Source: Vibrio marinisediminis (GTDB taxonomy: Bacteria; Pseudomonadota; Gammaproteobacteria; Enterobacterales; Vibrionaceae). Taken from it: a stretch of 64,000 bases of DNA. Both the position numbers and the translations under genes were made by a program. The notes under the pieces are model-generated. The model was not told the origin of the DNA, did not search any database, and was given only the letters and a program-made list of their open reading frames with translations. Shown here piece after piece: positions 7,675-19,240 of the stretch (position 1 is its first letter; every line of letters starts with the position of its first letter). The stretch spans positions 310,001 through 374,000 of the forward strand of contig NZ_JACFYF010000002.1 in the NCBI RefSeq assembly GCF_014050145.1. The letters run 5' to 3'.

Positions 7675-8548
7675 TGTAAGTAACGAACTCGACCTCCGTA
7701 GCCAAAACGCTGACGTGCAACCAGCTCCAGGCGTGGCTCAAGATGAATATGAGAATAAGGAAATTGGCGCAGAGCTAACCAAAGCGGACATCAACCGCAT
7801 GGCATGGCGCTCACTATTGCTCCAAGCATCTTTCAACTACGAACGTATGCAGGCTTCTGGCTGGCTGTATGGCTTACTCCCTGCACTGAAAAAAATTCAC
7901 ACCAATAAAGCTGACCTATCTAAGGCAATGCAAGGTCACATGGGCTTCTTCAATACCCACCCATTCTTGGTGACATTTGTTATGGGTATCGTACTGGCGA
8001 TGGAACGTTCAAAACAGAACATCAACAGTATTCAAAGTACCAAGATTGCAGTTGGTGCACCTATGGGTGGTATCGGTGACGCGATGTTCTGGCTAACCCT
8101 ACTCCCTATCTGTGGTGGTATCGGTGCTGACCTTGCGTTGCAAGGCTCAATCATGGGCGCTGTGTTCTTCATCGTACTGTTTAACGTTGTTCACTTTGGT
8201 CTGCGCTTTGGTTTGGCGCACTACGCCTACCGTATGGGTGTTGCCGCTATCCCAGTGATCAAGGCCAACACTAAGAAGGTCGGTCACGCCGCTTCAATGG
8301 TTGGTATGACGGTTATCGGTGCACTTGTTGCAACCTATGTTCGTCTATCAACGACTGCTGAAATCACCGCTGGTGACGCTGTAGTAAAACTGCAAGCAGA
8401 CGTTATCGACAAGCTTATGCCTGCGTTCTTACCACTGGTTTACACCTTAACTATGTACGCACTCGTGAAACGCGGTTGGAGCCCTCTAAAACTGATTGGT
8501 ATTACCGTAGTACTTGGGGTTGCCGGACGCTTTATGGGCTTCCTATAA
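7664..8548 (+). CDS. agaE: PTS N-acetylgalactosamine EIID membrane component
   Basis: A 294-residue EIID protein of the mannose family. Typical features are the segment FNYERMQ.GW, the loop GHMGFFNTHPF and the later GAPMGGIGDA.FW. It has a hydrophilic N-terminal extension of about 40 residues rich in acidic residues before the conserved core. The ATG at 7664 lies inside the end of agaW and has a GAGGA some eight bases upstream; an earlier TTG at 7658 is possible but less likely. A 75-base gap with a hairpin follows before agaF. Confidence 0.92.
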   Translation: MESNVSNELDLRSQNADVQPAPGVAQDEYENKEIGAELTKADINRMAWRSLLLQASFNYERMQASGWLYGLLPALKKIHTNKADLSKAMQGHMGFFNTHPFLVTFVMGIVLAMERSKQNINSIQSTKIAVGAPMGGIGDAMFWLTLLPICGGIGADLALQGSIMGAVFFIVLFNVVHFGLRFGLAHYAYRMGVAAIPVIKANTKKVGHAASMVGMTVIGALVATYVRLSTTAEITAGDAVVKLQADVIDKLMPAFLPLVYTLTMYALVKRGWSPLKLIGITVVLGVAGRFMGFL

Positions 8549-8589
8549 GCACCATTATTTATACACACCATTCTCCAGACTATAACAAC

Positions 8590-8609
8590 GGGGCTAGTTC
8601 GCTAGCCCC
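8590..8609 (+). other. Perfect 8-bp hairpin between agaE and agaF
   Basis: GGGGCTAG and CTAGCCCC form a perfect eight-pair stem closing a TTCG loop, 41 bases after the agaE stop and 14 bases before the agaF start. No T-run follows, so it is not a normal terminator. It could mark an RNA processing or 3' protection site that lets membrane EIID and soluble EIIA be made in different amounts. Confidence 0.6.
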
Positions 8610-8623
8610 ATAAGGAAACAGAC

Positions 8624-9050
8624 ATGATTGCAGTAATTTTATCTGGCCATGGTGGCTTCGCTTCAGGTCTTGCGAAAGCGGTTCACCAAGTGATTGGCGA
8701 GCAAGATCAATTTAAATTTATCGACTTTCCAGAAGAGATGACTACGCCACAACTCGAAGTAGCGATGCGCAGTGCCATTGCCGACATCGACTCAGGAGAA
8801 GGGATTGTTTTCTTAACCGACCTGCTAGGTGGTACGCCATTTCGCACCGCATCATTACTCAGCCAAGAGCGTGATGATATTCAAGTCGTTACGGGCACCA
8901 ATATGCAAATGGCAGCGGAAATGTTGCTAGAACGAGATGAACTCAATCTGATTGAATTTCGTGACCAAGCGGTCGAATGTGGACACCGCGGGATCACCTC
9001 TTTAGCCGCTGAAATGGCAGCTAAAGAACAACAAACAGCTGTGGTAGAAG

Positions 9051-9064
<14 letters not shown>
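8624..9064 (+). CDS. agaF: PTS N-acetylgalactosamine EIIA component
   Basis: A 146-residue EIIA protein of the mannose family. The phosphorylation site is His9 in ILSGHGGFA.GL, and the conserved FLTDLLGGTPF loop is present. It accepts phosphate from HPr and hands it to the EIIB protein AgaV. A good AAGGAAAC ribosome binding site lies before the ATG. The C-terminus ends in EDDGI and overlaps the start of agaA, with the same 12 bases as at the agaW/agaE junction. Confidence 0.92.
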
Positions 9065-11137
<2,073 letters not shown>

Positions 11138-11214
11138 TTATTCCTAACATCCCCAAACGTCCATTTATGGTCATGCGGGGTTAACACCCACCCCCTATTT
11201 CCGGTGTTATTTTA

Positions 11215-11244
11215 GGGAGCCTCTAGTCAAGGCTCCCTTTTTTT
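11215..11244 (+). terminator. Terminator of the aga operon
   Basis: A seven-pair stem GGGAGCC/GGCTCCC with a nine-base loop is followed by seven T residues, about 80 bases after the kbaY stop. Confidence 0.85.
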
Positions 11245-11263
11245 CTATCTTTGGGTACCTTCA

Positions 11264-11764
11264 CTACTTGGGCATAATGACGGTATCAATTACGTGAATG
11301 ACCCCATTACTGGCTTTGACATCAGTAGCAATAACTTGGGCGTTATTTACCATCACTTTGTTGTCTTTTACCGCAATCATCACGTCTTGACCTTGCACGG
11401 TTTTCGCTTTATCCAGTTTCACCACGTCTGCTGCCATCACTTCTCCTAGCACCACATGATAAGTCAAAATGGCAACCAACTTATCTTTGTTCTCTGGTTT
11501 TAACAGCATCTCTACTGTGCCATCTGGCAATTTTGCAAATGCGTCATCCGTTGGGGCAAATACCGTAAAAGGACCTTCACTTTTGAGCGTATCCACTAGC
11601 CCTGCAGCTTTGACAGCGGCAACAAGAGTGGTGAAAGAGCCATTCTCAACGGCAACGTCGACAATATCGCCTTTGTCCATGCCATGATCACCTGCTTTAA
11701 CAGGCGACAACATAACTAATGTACTGAACATGACAGTGATAATAATTAAGATGCGTTTGAACAT
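11264..11764 (-). CDS. Fasciclin (FAS1) domain secreted protein
   Basis: A 166-residue exported protein. Residues 1-24 are a signal peptide ending near VKAG; the rest is a single FAS1 domain with the typical motifs [17 protein letters not shown] (H1 region), LTYHVV and [13 protein letters not shown] (H2 region). Bacterial single-FAS1 proteins are periplasmic or secreted and have been linked to adhesion, but no precise role can be given. AGGAAGG lies six bases before the ATG. It converges with the aga operon and shares its terminator region. Confidence 0.88.
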   Translation of the reverse strand: MFKRILIIITVMFSTLVMLSPVKAGDHGMDKGDIVDVAVENGSFTTLVAAVKAAGLVDTLKSEGPFTVFAPTDDAFAKLPDGTVEMLLKPENKDKLVAILTYHVVLGEVMAADVVKLDKAKTVQGQDVMIAVKDNKVMVNNAQVIATDVKASNGVIHVIDTVIMPK

Positions 11765-11890
11765 AATACCTTCCTCTGTATTAACTTAGGCAAGCGAGTG
11801 TTTACTCTGCTAATCGGTGTTGTTTACGCAAGTTTTCTTTGCCTAGATCAAACCCGAATGCTCAGAAGATAAAAAAGGTTTTATGTGAGG

Positions 11891-11930
11891 AATAAAAAAT
11901 GCAGTGCGAGTTCACCACTCAGCACTGCAT
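11891..11930 (-). terminator. Terminator of sohB
   Basis: A nine-pair perfect stem ATGCAGTGC/GCACTGCAT with a 14-base loop, followed on the minus strand by a T-rich run (11891-11898). It lies about 30 bases after the sohB stop. Confidence 0.8.
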
Positions 11931-11959
11931 TATATGTTGCCATTACAATCAATTAGCGA

Positions 11960-13021
11960 TTAAACGATTGGACGTTGACCACGGTCGATCAATTTCATCA
12001 ATACATTGTCAGCCGCTTCGCCCATTAGCGCTGCAAGCTTAGAGGTGATTTTTTTCTTCTCTACGTAATGAATCGCCAATACCGTTTTGTCTTTACAAGC
12101 TTCAACCACAATGTCATCTGAGGTTTTAATTTCGTCAACTAAACCAAGGTTAAAAGCTTGAGTTCCAAACCAGTGCTCACCCGTTGCCACTTTTTCTAGA
12201 TCAAGCTCTGGGCGGTGATCACGAATAAAGTCTTTAAACAACACATGAGTTTCTTCAAGCTCTTCTTTAAACTTCTCACGAGCTTTATCGGTATTTTCAC
12301 CAAACATAGTGAGCGTGCGTTTGTACTCGCCCGCTGTCAGTTGCTCATATTCTATATCGTATTTTTTCAGCACTTTATTGAAGTTTGGTAACTGAGCAAT
12401 AACACCAATCGAGCCAACAATCGCAAACGGAGCAGAAACGATTTTATCTGCGATACATGCCATCATGTAGCCGCCACTGGCCGCCACTTTATCCACGGAA
12501 ATCGTCAGTGGTAAGCCTGCGGATTTCAAGCGATCAAGTTGTGATGAAGCCAAACCATAGCCATGGACCATACCACCACCCGATTCAAGGCGAAGCAACA
12601 CTTCATCCCCTTCACGAGCAACCGCTAAAATTGCGGTCACTTCTTCACGCAGTGACGCCACTTCTTTTGCATCGATGCTGCCTTTGAAATCCAGTACAAA
12701 CAGGTGTGCTTCACGCTTGCTTTCAAGTTCACCCTCTTTCGCTGCTTTTTTGATCTCTTTTTCGCGTGCTTTATTTTTTTCTTTCTCGTCTTTCTTTTCG
12801 GCTTTATCACGTGCTTTTAGAAATGCATCATCATGCAAATGATGTTCTAGTTGCTCAACGGTTTGTTTATGCTGCTCGGTAAGGTTGGTAATTTCCAACT
12901 CACCTTTTGCCGCGCCGCTTTTACCACCAACACTTTTAGCAACAATTAAAATCGCAACCAATGCGACTACCACAGTCACAATCTTGGCTAAAAATAGCCC
13001 GTAGTCCAACAAAAATTCCAA
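11960..13021 (-). CDS. sohB: Inner-membrane serine protease SohB (peptidase S49)
   Basis: A 353-residue S49-family protease. It starts with a membrane helix (YGLFLAKIVTVVVALVAILI), then a charged linker rich in Lys and Glu, then the protease domain with the nucleophile region VAASGGYMMA and the following IVGSIGV. E. coli SohB is of similar length and suppresses degP loss. The chosen start is TTG at 13021, preceded by GAGAGGA; it gives the same N-terminus as E. coli SohB. An in-frame ATG at 13108 would add 29 unlike residues and would crowd the divergent yciK start. Substrates are unknown. Confidence 0.85.
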   Translation of the reverse strand: MEFLLDYGLFLAKIVTVVVALVAILIVAKSVGGKSGAAKGELEITNLTEQHKQTVEQLEHHLHDDAFLKARDKAEKKDEKEKNKAREKEIKKAAKEGELESKREAHLFVLDFKGSIDAKEVASLREEVTAILAVAREGDEVLLRLESGGGMVHGYGLASSQLDRLKSAGLPLTISVDKVAASGGYMMACIADKIVSAPFAIVGSIGVIAQLPNFNKVLKKYDIEYEQLTAGEYKRTLTMFGENTDKAREKFKEELEETHVLFKDFIRDHRPELDLEKVATGEHWFGTQAFNLGLVDEIKTSDDIVVEACKDKTVLAIHYVEKKKITSKLAALMGEAADNVLMKLIDRGQRPIV

Positions 13022-13111
13022 GCTGAATATCCTCTCAATGTGCGAATTGGTGTATTGTAACCATCTTGTCACGAAGACTAAAAGTAGTTCATTACAATAA
13101 GGAAGCATAGC

Positions 13112-13855
13112 GTGGATTATTCAGTTGCTGATAACGCCCTAAAAGACAAAGTCATTCTCGTTACTGGTGCAGGTTCTGGCATTGGTAAACAAGCCGCTAT
13201 CAGTTTTGCGGAGCACGGTGCAACCGTGATTTTACTTGGACGTACAGTAAAAAAACTGGAACAAACCTACGATGAGATTGAAGCGGCCGGCTATGCTCAA
13301 CCCGCTATTATTCCGCTCGATATGAAAGGGGCGACTAAACAGAACTACTTAGACATGGTTGATACCATTGAAAGCCAGTTCGGTCGTCTTGATGGCGTAC
13401 TCCACAATGCGGGACTGTTAGGCGTGATTAGCCCATTTGATCAAATTGGTGAAGATAGCTACGACGACGTCATGCAAGTGAATGTCAAAGCACAATTCCT
13501 AATGTCGCAAGCCGTCTTACCACTACTGCACAAATCACCTGATGCGCGTATTGTTTTCACTTCTTCTACCGTGGGTCATGTTGGTCGTGCTTTTTGGGGC
13601 ACGTACGCCATTTCAAAATTTGCAACTGAAGGCATGATGCAAGTGTTAGCTGATGAGCTAAGCGATAGTACGATTCGCGTTAATGCGATTAACCCAGGTG
13701 GTACTCGTACTGGTATGCGCGCTAAAGCTTACCCTGCAGAAGACACGGATTTGCTGAAAACACCACTGGACATTATGCCACTGTATCTCTATTTGATGGC
13801 TCCAGAAGGCAGAGAAATCCACGGGCAATGTATTGATGCCCAACCCAAAAAATAA
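13112..13855 (+). CDS. yciK: Short-chain dehydrogenase YciK family
   Basis: A 247-residue short-chain dehydrogenase/reductase. The Rossmann motif TGAGSGIG is at about residues 19-26, the HNAG motif is present and the catalytic Ser-Tyr-Lys triad is S(S/T)VGHVG...YAISK. The pattern is that of YciK, an NADP-dependent oxidoreductase of unknown physiological substrate. The start is GTG with AAGGA upstream. It diverges from sohB, a neighbour also seen in E. coli. A terminator follows at once. Confidence 0.88.
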   Translation: MDYSVADNALKDKVILVTGAGSGIGKQAAISFAEHGATVILLGRTVKKLEQTYDEIEAAGYAQPAIIPLDMKGATKQNYLDMVDTIESQFGRLDGVLHNAGLLGVISPFDQIGEDSYDDVMQVNVKAQFLMSQAVLPLLHKSPDARIVFTSSTVGHVGRAFWGTYAISKFATEGMMQVLADELSDSTIRVNAINPGGTRTGMRAKAYPAEDTDLLKTPLDIMPLYLYLMAPEGREIHGQCIDAQPKK

Positions 13856-13870
13856 TTCCCATTACATCAA

Positions 13871-13897
13871 CGCCTTGTGACTTCACAAGGCGTTTTT
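13871..13897 (+). terminator. Terminator of yciK
   Basis: A ten-pair perfect stem CGCCTTGTGA/TCACAAGGCG with a two-base loop as drawn (four in practice), followed by TTTTT. Confidence 0.88.
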
Positions 13898-13937
13898 CTT
13901 TGTGCTAGCTATTGCCGTGTTTACAAGATAATTTATA

Positions 13938-13953
13938 CTGTATAAATATACAG
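13938..13953 (+). promoter_or_regulatory. LexA (SOS) box of the imuA-imuB-dnaE2 operon
   Basis: CTGTATAAATATACAG is a near-ideal LexA site: CTG-N10-CAG with an AT-rich centre and only one departure from perfect symmetry. It lies 22 bases before the imuA start, so LexA would block the promoter and DNA damage would release it. Confidence 0.92.
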
Positions 13954-13975
13954 GTTAATTAATTGACAGCAGCCT

Positions 13976-14653
13976 ATGTACGAAGTGATTGAACACCTCA
14001 AACAGAAACAGTGGTTATGGCAAGGCACAGCCCAACACCACCCTTTAGATACCCACTCAACTGGCTTTCCACTATTAGACAGCAAACTAGAAGGTGGTTT
14101 TCCTAAATACGGGGTGGTTGAACTACAAAGTGACTCTGGGATTGGTGAATTAAGACTACTACTGCCCCATTTACTTGCCAGCAGTGAAGAGCGCATGAGC
14201 GTGTTTATTCAGCCTCCCGGTTACCTATGCGCCGAAATGCTTGCTGAGCAAGGATTCGACCTAAATCAAATTCTACTTATCTACCCTGACAACCCACAAC
14301 ATGCTTTATGGGCGGCAGAGCAATGCCTGAAAAGTGGAGCTTGCAGCAACGTGTTGTTATGGCAATCTGACTTGGAAGTCCACCAAGCACGCCGTTTACA
14401 AGTCGCCAGTGAAACCGGTCATTGCTTGCACTTTTTATTTAAGCAAGCACAAGCGCATCTATTTTCACTGCCTGTTAGCCTTTGTATGCGTTTAGAGCCG
14501 CATAACTATGGGCTGAATGTGACCATCACCAAACGCAAAGGCGGCTGGGTGCACGGGAGCTTTGTGCTTGATATGCGCTCTCGTTGGTCTCAGTTGACTG
14601 TAGAACAAGCTGATCCTGTGGTGATCCCTTTTCCGCTGCGTAAGCAAGGCTAA
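13976..14653 (+). CDS. imuA: ImuA, RecA/SulA-like SOS mutagenesis accessory protein
   Basis: A 225-residue protein of the ImuA (SulA/RecA-like) family. The pattern STGFPLLDSKLEGGFPKYGVVEL matches the family's N-terminal segment (LD..L.GGLP.G...EL), which corresponds to the region before a RecA Walker loop. ImuA supports ImuB and DnaE2 in error-prone bypass of DNA lesions. It lies directly behind the LexA box. Its stop overlaps the start of imuB by one base (TAATG), so the two are translated together. Confidence 0.87.
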   Translation: MYEVIEHLKQKQWLWQGTAQHHPLDTHSTGFPLLDSKLEGGFPKYGVVELQSDSGIGELRLLLPHLLASSEERMSVFIQPPGYLCAEMLAEQGFDLNQILLIYPDNPQHALWAAEQCLKSGACSNVLLWQSDLEVHQARRLQVASETGHCLHFLFKQAQAHLFSLPVSLCMRLEPHNYGLNVTITKRKGGWVHGSFVLDMRSRWSQLTVEQADPVVIPFPLRKQG

Positions 14654-16071
14654 TGATGCAGTTATGGCTCTATCTACATTTTCCAACCTTACAGTTGGAC
14701 GCGCTGTTTTCAGAAACATCGCTTTCTCATCTAGCCGAACAACCTATTGTTATCGTCGACGGGCAACATTTCCAGATCGTGCAAGCGAATCAACACGCTT
14801 TAAAACTTGGTATCCAACTGGGTATGGGGTTAGGCAGTGCCAGTGCACTTTGCCATGAGTTACAAGTGCATCCTTACCAACAAAAACTAGAGCAACAAAC
14901 CCTGACCGATATTGCGCAATGGCTCTATCTTGTCACCTCCGATATTGTGCTACTTCCGCCACAGGGAATCTTGCTTAAAGTGAGCGATATGCTTTGTCTC
15001 TATGGTGGTATAGAAGCTTATTGGCAAGCGTTATCAATACACCTTGATAAACTGGGTTATCAATACGCTTTTTCTACTGGGTTTTCTCCATATTCAGCGA
15101 TGTTACTCGCTAAATCGGCGACGATGTTGATATCAGATGATAAAGATAAATTGATGAACATTATCCGCCCTTATGCGCTCACTCAAACTGAGTTAGCAGC
15201 AAAACAAATCGCGGCATTGCAACGCGTTGGGGTGAATACATTAGATGATTTACTCAGCTTACCAATGGCAGAGTTAGCACGCCGATTTGATATCGATTTG
15301 GTCAATTATGTCGGTCGACTATTAGGGCAATTCAAACACCCCGTCGACTTTTATCACCCGCCAGAAAAATTCCACAGTTACCTAGAGTTACTGTATGAGA
15401 TTGAAAATGTTCAATGGCTGGAAAGACCGCTTAAAAAGTTGCTTGAACGGTTAGAGTTATTTTTAACTTTACGTAATCATGTTGCCTACGAACTGACTCT
15501 GCAACTCCACCAACGAGACAATCAAACCAGCTATATTCACTTTACCTCGGCCAGTGGTGATTATACGTCCAAACAGTGGCTAAAGCTGTGCCAACTGACT
15601 TTGGAATCAATCAAGCTCGAAGCGCCCGTACAAGGTTTAACGCTGGCGATAGAACGTGGAGGCCTGCTAGATGCCAGTAGCCGTGATATGTTTAATGGAC
15701 CACAAGGCACACAAACATCGCTTGAACTGATTGGTTTTCTGCAAGCAAAACTGGGCAAAGACAAGGTCCACAAAATCACGCTAAGTAATGATCCTCGCCC
15801 AGAAAAAGCAACTCAACTGTGTGACGCTAGTTTGGTCATTTCACCAAGGAAAACAGCCAGTCGCTGCCGACCAAGCTTTCTTTTGCCGATTCCGCAACTT
15901 TTACAAGAGAAAGTCTCGATTGTTCAAGGTCCGGAGCGCTTTGTCACCGGCTGGTGGGATGGCAACGATATTACACGTGACTACTTCATTGCTCGCAGCA
16001 ATAAAGGCCGCTGGCTCTGGATCTTTCGCAACCAAGACAAGCAGTGGTTTCTCCACGGGCAATTTAGTTAA
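14653..16071 (+). CDS. imuB: ImuB, Y-family polymerase-like mutasome hub
   Basis: A 472-residue protein with the layout of a Y-family DNA polymerase (fingers/palm, HhH thumb region around residues 190-215, little finger) followed by the ImuB C-terminal region. The catalytic acidic residues are missing: the first motif reads LWLYLHFP where an active enzyme has an Asp, and the second reads LKVSDMLCLYGG without the SxDE pair. That is normal for ImuB, which does not polymerise but bridges DnaE2 and the beta clamp. Two adjacent ATG codons could serve as start. The next gene, dnaE2, follows after 14 bases. Confidence 0.9.
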   Translation: MMQLWLYLHFPTLQLDALFSETSLSHLAEQPIVIVDGQHFQIVQANQHALKLGIQLGMGLGSASALCHELQVHPYQQKLEQQTLTDIAQWLYLVTSDIVLLPPQGILLKVSDMLCLYGGIEAYWQALSIHLDKLGYQYAFSTGFSPYSAMLLAKSATMLISDDKDKLMNIIRPYALTQTELAAKQIAALQRVGVNTLDDLLSLPMAELARRFDIDLVNYVGRLLGQFKHPVDFYHPPEKFHSYLELLYEIENVQWLERPLKKLLERLELFLTLRNHVAYELTLQLHQRDNQTSYIHFTSASGDYTSKQWLKLCQLTLESIKLEAPVQGLTLAIERGGLLDASSRDMFNGPQGTQTSLELIGFLQAKLGKDKVHKITLSNDPRPEKATQLCDASLVISPRKTASRCRPSFLLPIPQLLQEKVSIVQGPERFVTGWWDGNDITRDYFIARSNKGRWLWIFRNQDKQWFLHGQFS

Positions 16072-16085
16072 ACGGAGAAAAGACC

Positions 16086-19000
16086 ATGTCGTACGCAGAG
16101 CTTTTTTGTCAAAGTAACTTCTCATTTTTGACCGGCGCTTCCCATGCAGAAGAGCTAATACTACAAGCCGATTTTCTTCGCTACCGTGCACTCGCGATTA
16201 CCGATGAGTGTTCCGTTGCCGGTGTGGTTCGCGCCCATACCGCAATCAAAAACCACCAGCTCGGCATAAAGCTTATTATTGGCAGTATGTTTTGGCTCAA
16301 CGACGAGTGCCAAGTCGTTTTAGTGTGCCCTAACAGACAAGCGTATGCGGAATTATGCCGTGTTATCACGAATGCGAGGCGTCGCTCCGAAAAAGGTCAT
16401 TACCAGCTCTCTGAGTGGGATTTAATGTCGATCCGCCATTGCTTCATCCTTTGGCTGCCAACCCATCAAGAAGAAGACCGCAAATGGGGACAATGGCTCT
16501 ACCAGCATCACCAGTCACGCTTATGGCTTGCTGTTCAGCGCCACCTAAAGTCTGATGATTCACTCTACCTTAGGTACTGTGAATCATTAGCCGGTGAATT
16601 GCAGTTACCCATTACGGCTTGCGGTGGCGTACTGATGCACACGGCGACTCGTTTACCCTTGCAGCATACTCTTACCGCGATTAAACACGGTGCCAGTGTC
16701 GATAGCATCGGCAGCCACCTTCTGGTCAATACCGAGCGCTCACTACGTAGTATCGATAAACTCAATAAGCTGTTTAAACCTCAATGGTTACAAGAGAGTG
16801 TACAGATTGCGCAGCGCTGTACGTTCAGCCTTAGTGAACTGAAATACGAATACCCAAGCGAGCTGATCCCTGATGGTGAAACACCAATGAGCTTCCTACG
16901 TAAGCTCGTCGTTTATGGCAAGCAGCAGCGCTTTCCTGATGGTGTACCCGAAGATATCGAACAGACGATTGAAAAAGAACTGACACTCATTGAGGAGCTA
17001 AATTACCCGTTTTATTTTCTGACCATTCATGACATTGTGATGTTCGCTAAACGCAGCCAGATCCTCTACCAAGGTCGGGGATCCGCTGCAAATTCGGTGG
17101 TGTGTTATTGCTTAGAGATCACCTCGGTTGACCCACGCCAGATTTCAGTGTTGTTCGAGCGTTTTATCAGCAAAGAGCGCGATGAGCCACCCGATATCGA
17201 TGTTGATTTTGAGCATCAACGCCGCGAAGAAGTCATTCAATACATCTACCAAAAGTATGGTCGTGAACGTGCCGCCTTAGCCGCAACGGTGATCTCCTAC
17301 CGCTTTAAAAGTGCGGTACGTGATGTGGGTAAAGCGCTAGGCATCGAAGAGAGCCAACTCGATTACTTCATCAAGCATGTCAATCGACGTGATAGCGCTC
17401 AAGGTTGGCAAGCGCAAATCGTACAATTGGGCATAGATCCAAACTCACTCAAAGGTGAGCAGTTTATCCAGCTAGTGAATGAGATCATCGGCTTCCCTCG
17501 CCATCTATCTCAGCATGTTGGCGGCTTTGTGATCTCATCTGGTCCTTTATATGAACTGGTGCCCGTTGAAAATGCCTCAATGCCGGATCGCACGGTAATT
17601 CAATGGGACAAAGATGATCTAGAAAGCTTAGCGCTGCTTAAAGTGGATGTATTAGCTCTTGGCATGCTCAGTGCGATTCGCAAATGCTTTGAGCTCGTCA
17701 AACGCTTTCATGGCGAGTCATTGAGCATTGCCGAAATCACGCGTCGCCAAGATGACGCTAATGTTTACGGCATGATCCAACGCGCGGATACGGTTGGCGT
17801 ATTCCAAATTGAATCTCGCGCGCAAATGAGCATGCTGCCAAGGTTAAAACCTGCCAGCTACTACGATTTAGTGATCCAAATAGCCATTGTTCGTCCCGGT
17901 CCCATTCAAGGCGATATGGTGCACCCTTTCTTAAAACGCCGTAATGGTGAGGAAGCGACGACCTACCCTTCCGAAGAGGTAAAACAAGTGCTTGAACGCA
18001 CCATGGGCGTACCTATTTTCCAAGAACAGGTGATCAAGCTCGCGATGGTCGCCGCTGGGTTTAGCGGTGGTGAAGCGGATCAGTTACGCCGCGCCATGGC
18101 TGCTTGGAAAAAAAATGGCGATTTAATAAAATTTAGAAGCAAGCTCATCGAAGGCATGCTTAACCGTGGCTATGAAGCGGAATTTGCTGAACGAATATTT
18201 GACCAAATTCTTGGCTTCGGTGAATACGGCTTCCCTGAAAGCCACTCGGCGTCCTTCGCTGTGCTCGCCTATTGCTCTGCATGGCTTAAATTCTATTATC
18301 CTGAGGCGTTCTATACTTCTCTGCTTAATAGCTTGCCTATGGGCTTCTACAGCGCCTCACAGCTAATACAAGATGCTAAGCGTCATGGGCTAACTGTCAT
18401 GCCAGTCTGTGTTAACCACTCACTGTACGATCATCAAGTCGTGGGCATACAAAATGGTTTAGCGATTCAACTCGGTTTTCGGCAAATAAAAGGGTTAAGT
18501 AAAGAAAGTAGTGAAAAGCTGGTTCGTGTTCGTGGCACCCATGGCTTTCAGCATCCACACCAACTTAAACACATTGGTCTAAACAGGCGCGATATTGAAT
18601 TATTGGCATCGGCAAATGCTATGCAGGCTATTGCGAATAATCGCTACCAAGCACGCTGGGCAATGATGGACTCACTTTCCGATTTGCCACTTTTCCAAAC
18701 ATTAGAAGATCAAAGCAGTCCTGCTATGCGTTCGCCAATCAGCGCGCCAACTGACGTGCAAACACTGTTAGAAGATTATGCGGCTACTGGTCTGTCTCTG
18801 ACCCAGCACCCAATTAACCTATTAGACAAAGCCGGGATATTGGGACGCTTTACTCGTATGAATCAACTGTACACCAAAGCGCACAAGTCTTTGGTGACCG
18901 TCGTCGGTGTGGTCACCGGACGACAATCTCCCGGTACCGCGGCTGGCGTTACCTTCTTCACCTTGGAAGATGATACCGGCAATATCAATGTCGTCGTTTG

Positions 19001-19169
19001 GCGAGCAACGGCAAGAGCACAACAGCAAGCCTACTTAACAGCAAAGATACTACGCGTAAAAGGGATTTTAGAACGAGAGGGAGAGGTGACACATGTGATC
19101 GCAGGGAAATTAGAAGACCTAACGGATACACTAACAGGGTTGCACAGTAAATCGCGCGACTTTCATTAA
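16086..19169 (+). CDS. dnaE2: Error-prone DNA polymerase III alpha subunit DnaE2
   Basis: A 1027-residue C-family polymerase, the usual length for DnaE2 and shorter than DnaE1. It opens with the PHP domain (YAELFCQSNFSFLTGASH), carries the catalytic acidic motif PDIDVDF at about residues 371-377 and the GRGSAANS loop before it, and ends with an OB-fold region (VTFFTLEDDTGNINVVVW). It performs mutagenic synthesis past lesions during the SOS response, in complex with ImuB. GGAG lies eight bases before the ATG. It is the last gene of the LexA-controlled operon. Confidence 0.95.
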   Translation: MSYAELFCQSNFSFLTGASHAEELILQADFLRYRALAITDECSVAGVVRAHTAIKNHQLGIKLIIGSMFWLNDECQVVLVCPNRQAYAELCRVITNARRRSEKGHYQLSEWDLMSIRHCFILWLPTHQEEDRKWGQWLYQHHQSRLWLAVQRHLKSDDSLYLRYCESLAGELQLPITACGGVLMHTATRLPLQHTLTAIKHGASVDSIGSHLLVNTERSLRSIDKLNKLFKPQWLQESVQIAQRCTFSLSELKYEYPSELIPDGETPMSFLRKLVVYGKQQRFPDGVPEDIEQTIEKELTLIEELNYPFYFLTIHDIVMFAKRSQILYQGRGSAANSVVCYCLEITSVDPRQISVLFERFISKERDEPPDIDVDFEHQRREEVIQYIYQKYGRERAALAATVISYRFKSAVRDVGKALGIEESQLDYFIKHVNRRDSAQGWQAQIVQLGIDPNSLKGEQFIQLVNEIIGFPRHLSQHVGGFVISSGPLYELVPVENASMPDRTVIQWDKDDLESLALLKVDVLALGMLSAIRKCFELVKRFHGESLSIAEITRRQDDANVYGMIQRADTVGVFQIESRAQMSMLPRLKPASYYDLVIQIAIVRPGPIQGDMVHPFLKRRNGEEATTYPSEEVKQVLERTMGVPIFQEQVIKLAMVAAGFSGGEADQLRRAMAAWKKNGDLIKFRSKLIEGMLNRGYEAEFAERIFDQILGFGEYGFPESHSASFAVLAYCSAWLKFYYPEAFYTSLLNSLPMGFYSASQLIQDAKRHGLTVMPVCVNHSLYDHQVVGIQNGLAIQLGFRQIKGLSKESSEKLVRVRGTHGFQHPHQLKHIGLNRRDIELLASANAMQAIANNRYQARWAMMDSLSDLPLFQTLEDQSSPAMRSPISAPTDVQTLLEDYAATGLSLTQHPINLLDKAGILGRFTRMNQLYTKAHKSLVTVVGVVTGRQSPGTAAGVTFFTLEDDTGNINVVVWRATARAQQQAYLTAKILRVKGILEREGEVTHVIAGKLEDLTDTLTGLHSKSRDFH

Positions 19170-19206
19170 CTCGTTATCTAAGTAAGACCACCTAAACCAA
19201 CCGAAT

Positions 19207-19230
19207 TAAAAAAGGGAGCGATTCGCTCCC
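19207..19230. terminator. Shared terminator between dnaE2 and cheV
   Basis: A stem GGGAGCG/CGCTCCC with a three-base loop, A-rich on the left and T-containing on the right. On the minus strand it has a clean run of six T residues and so mainly serves cheV; on the plus strand TTCTTTC follows. Confidence 0.8.
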
Positions 19231-19240
19231 TTCTTTCAAA

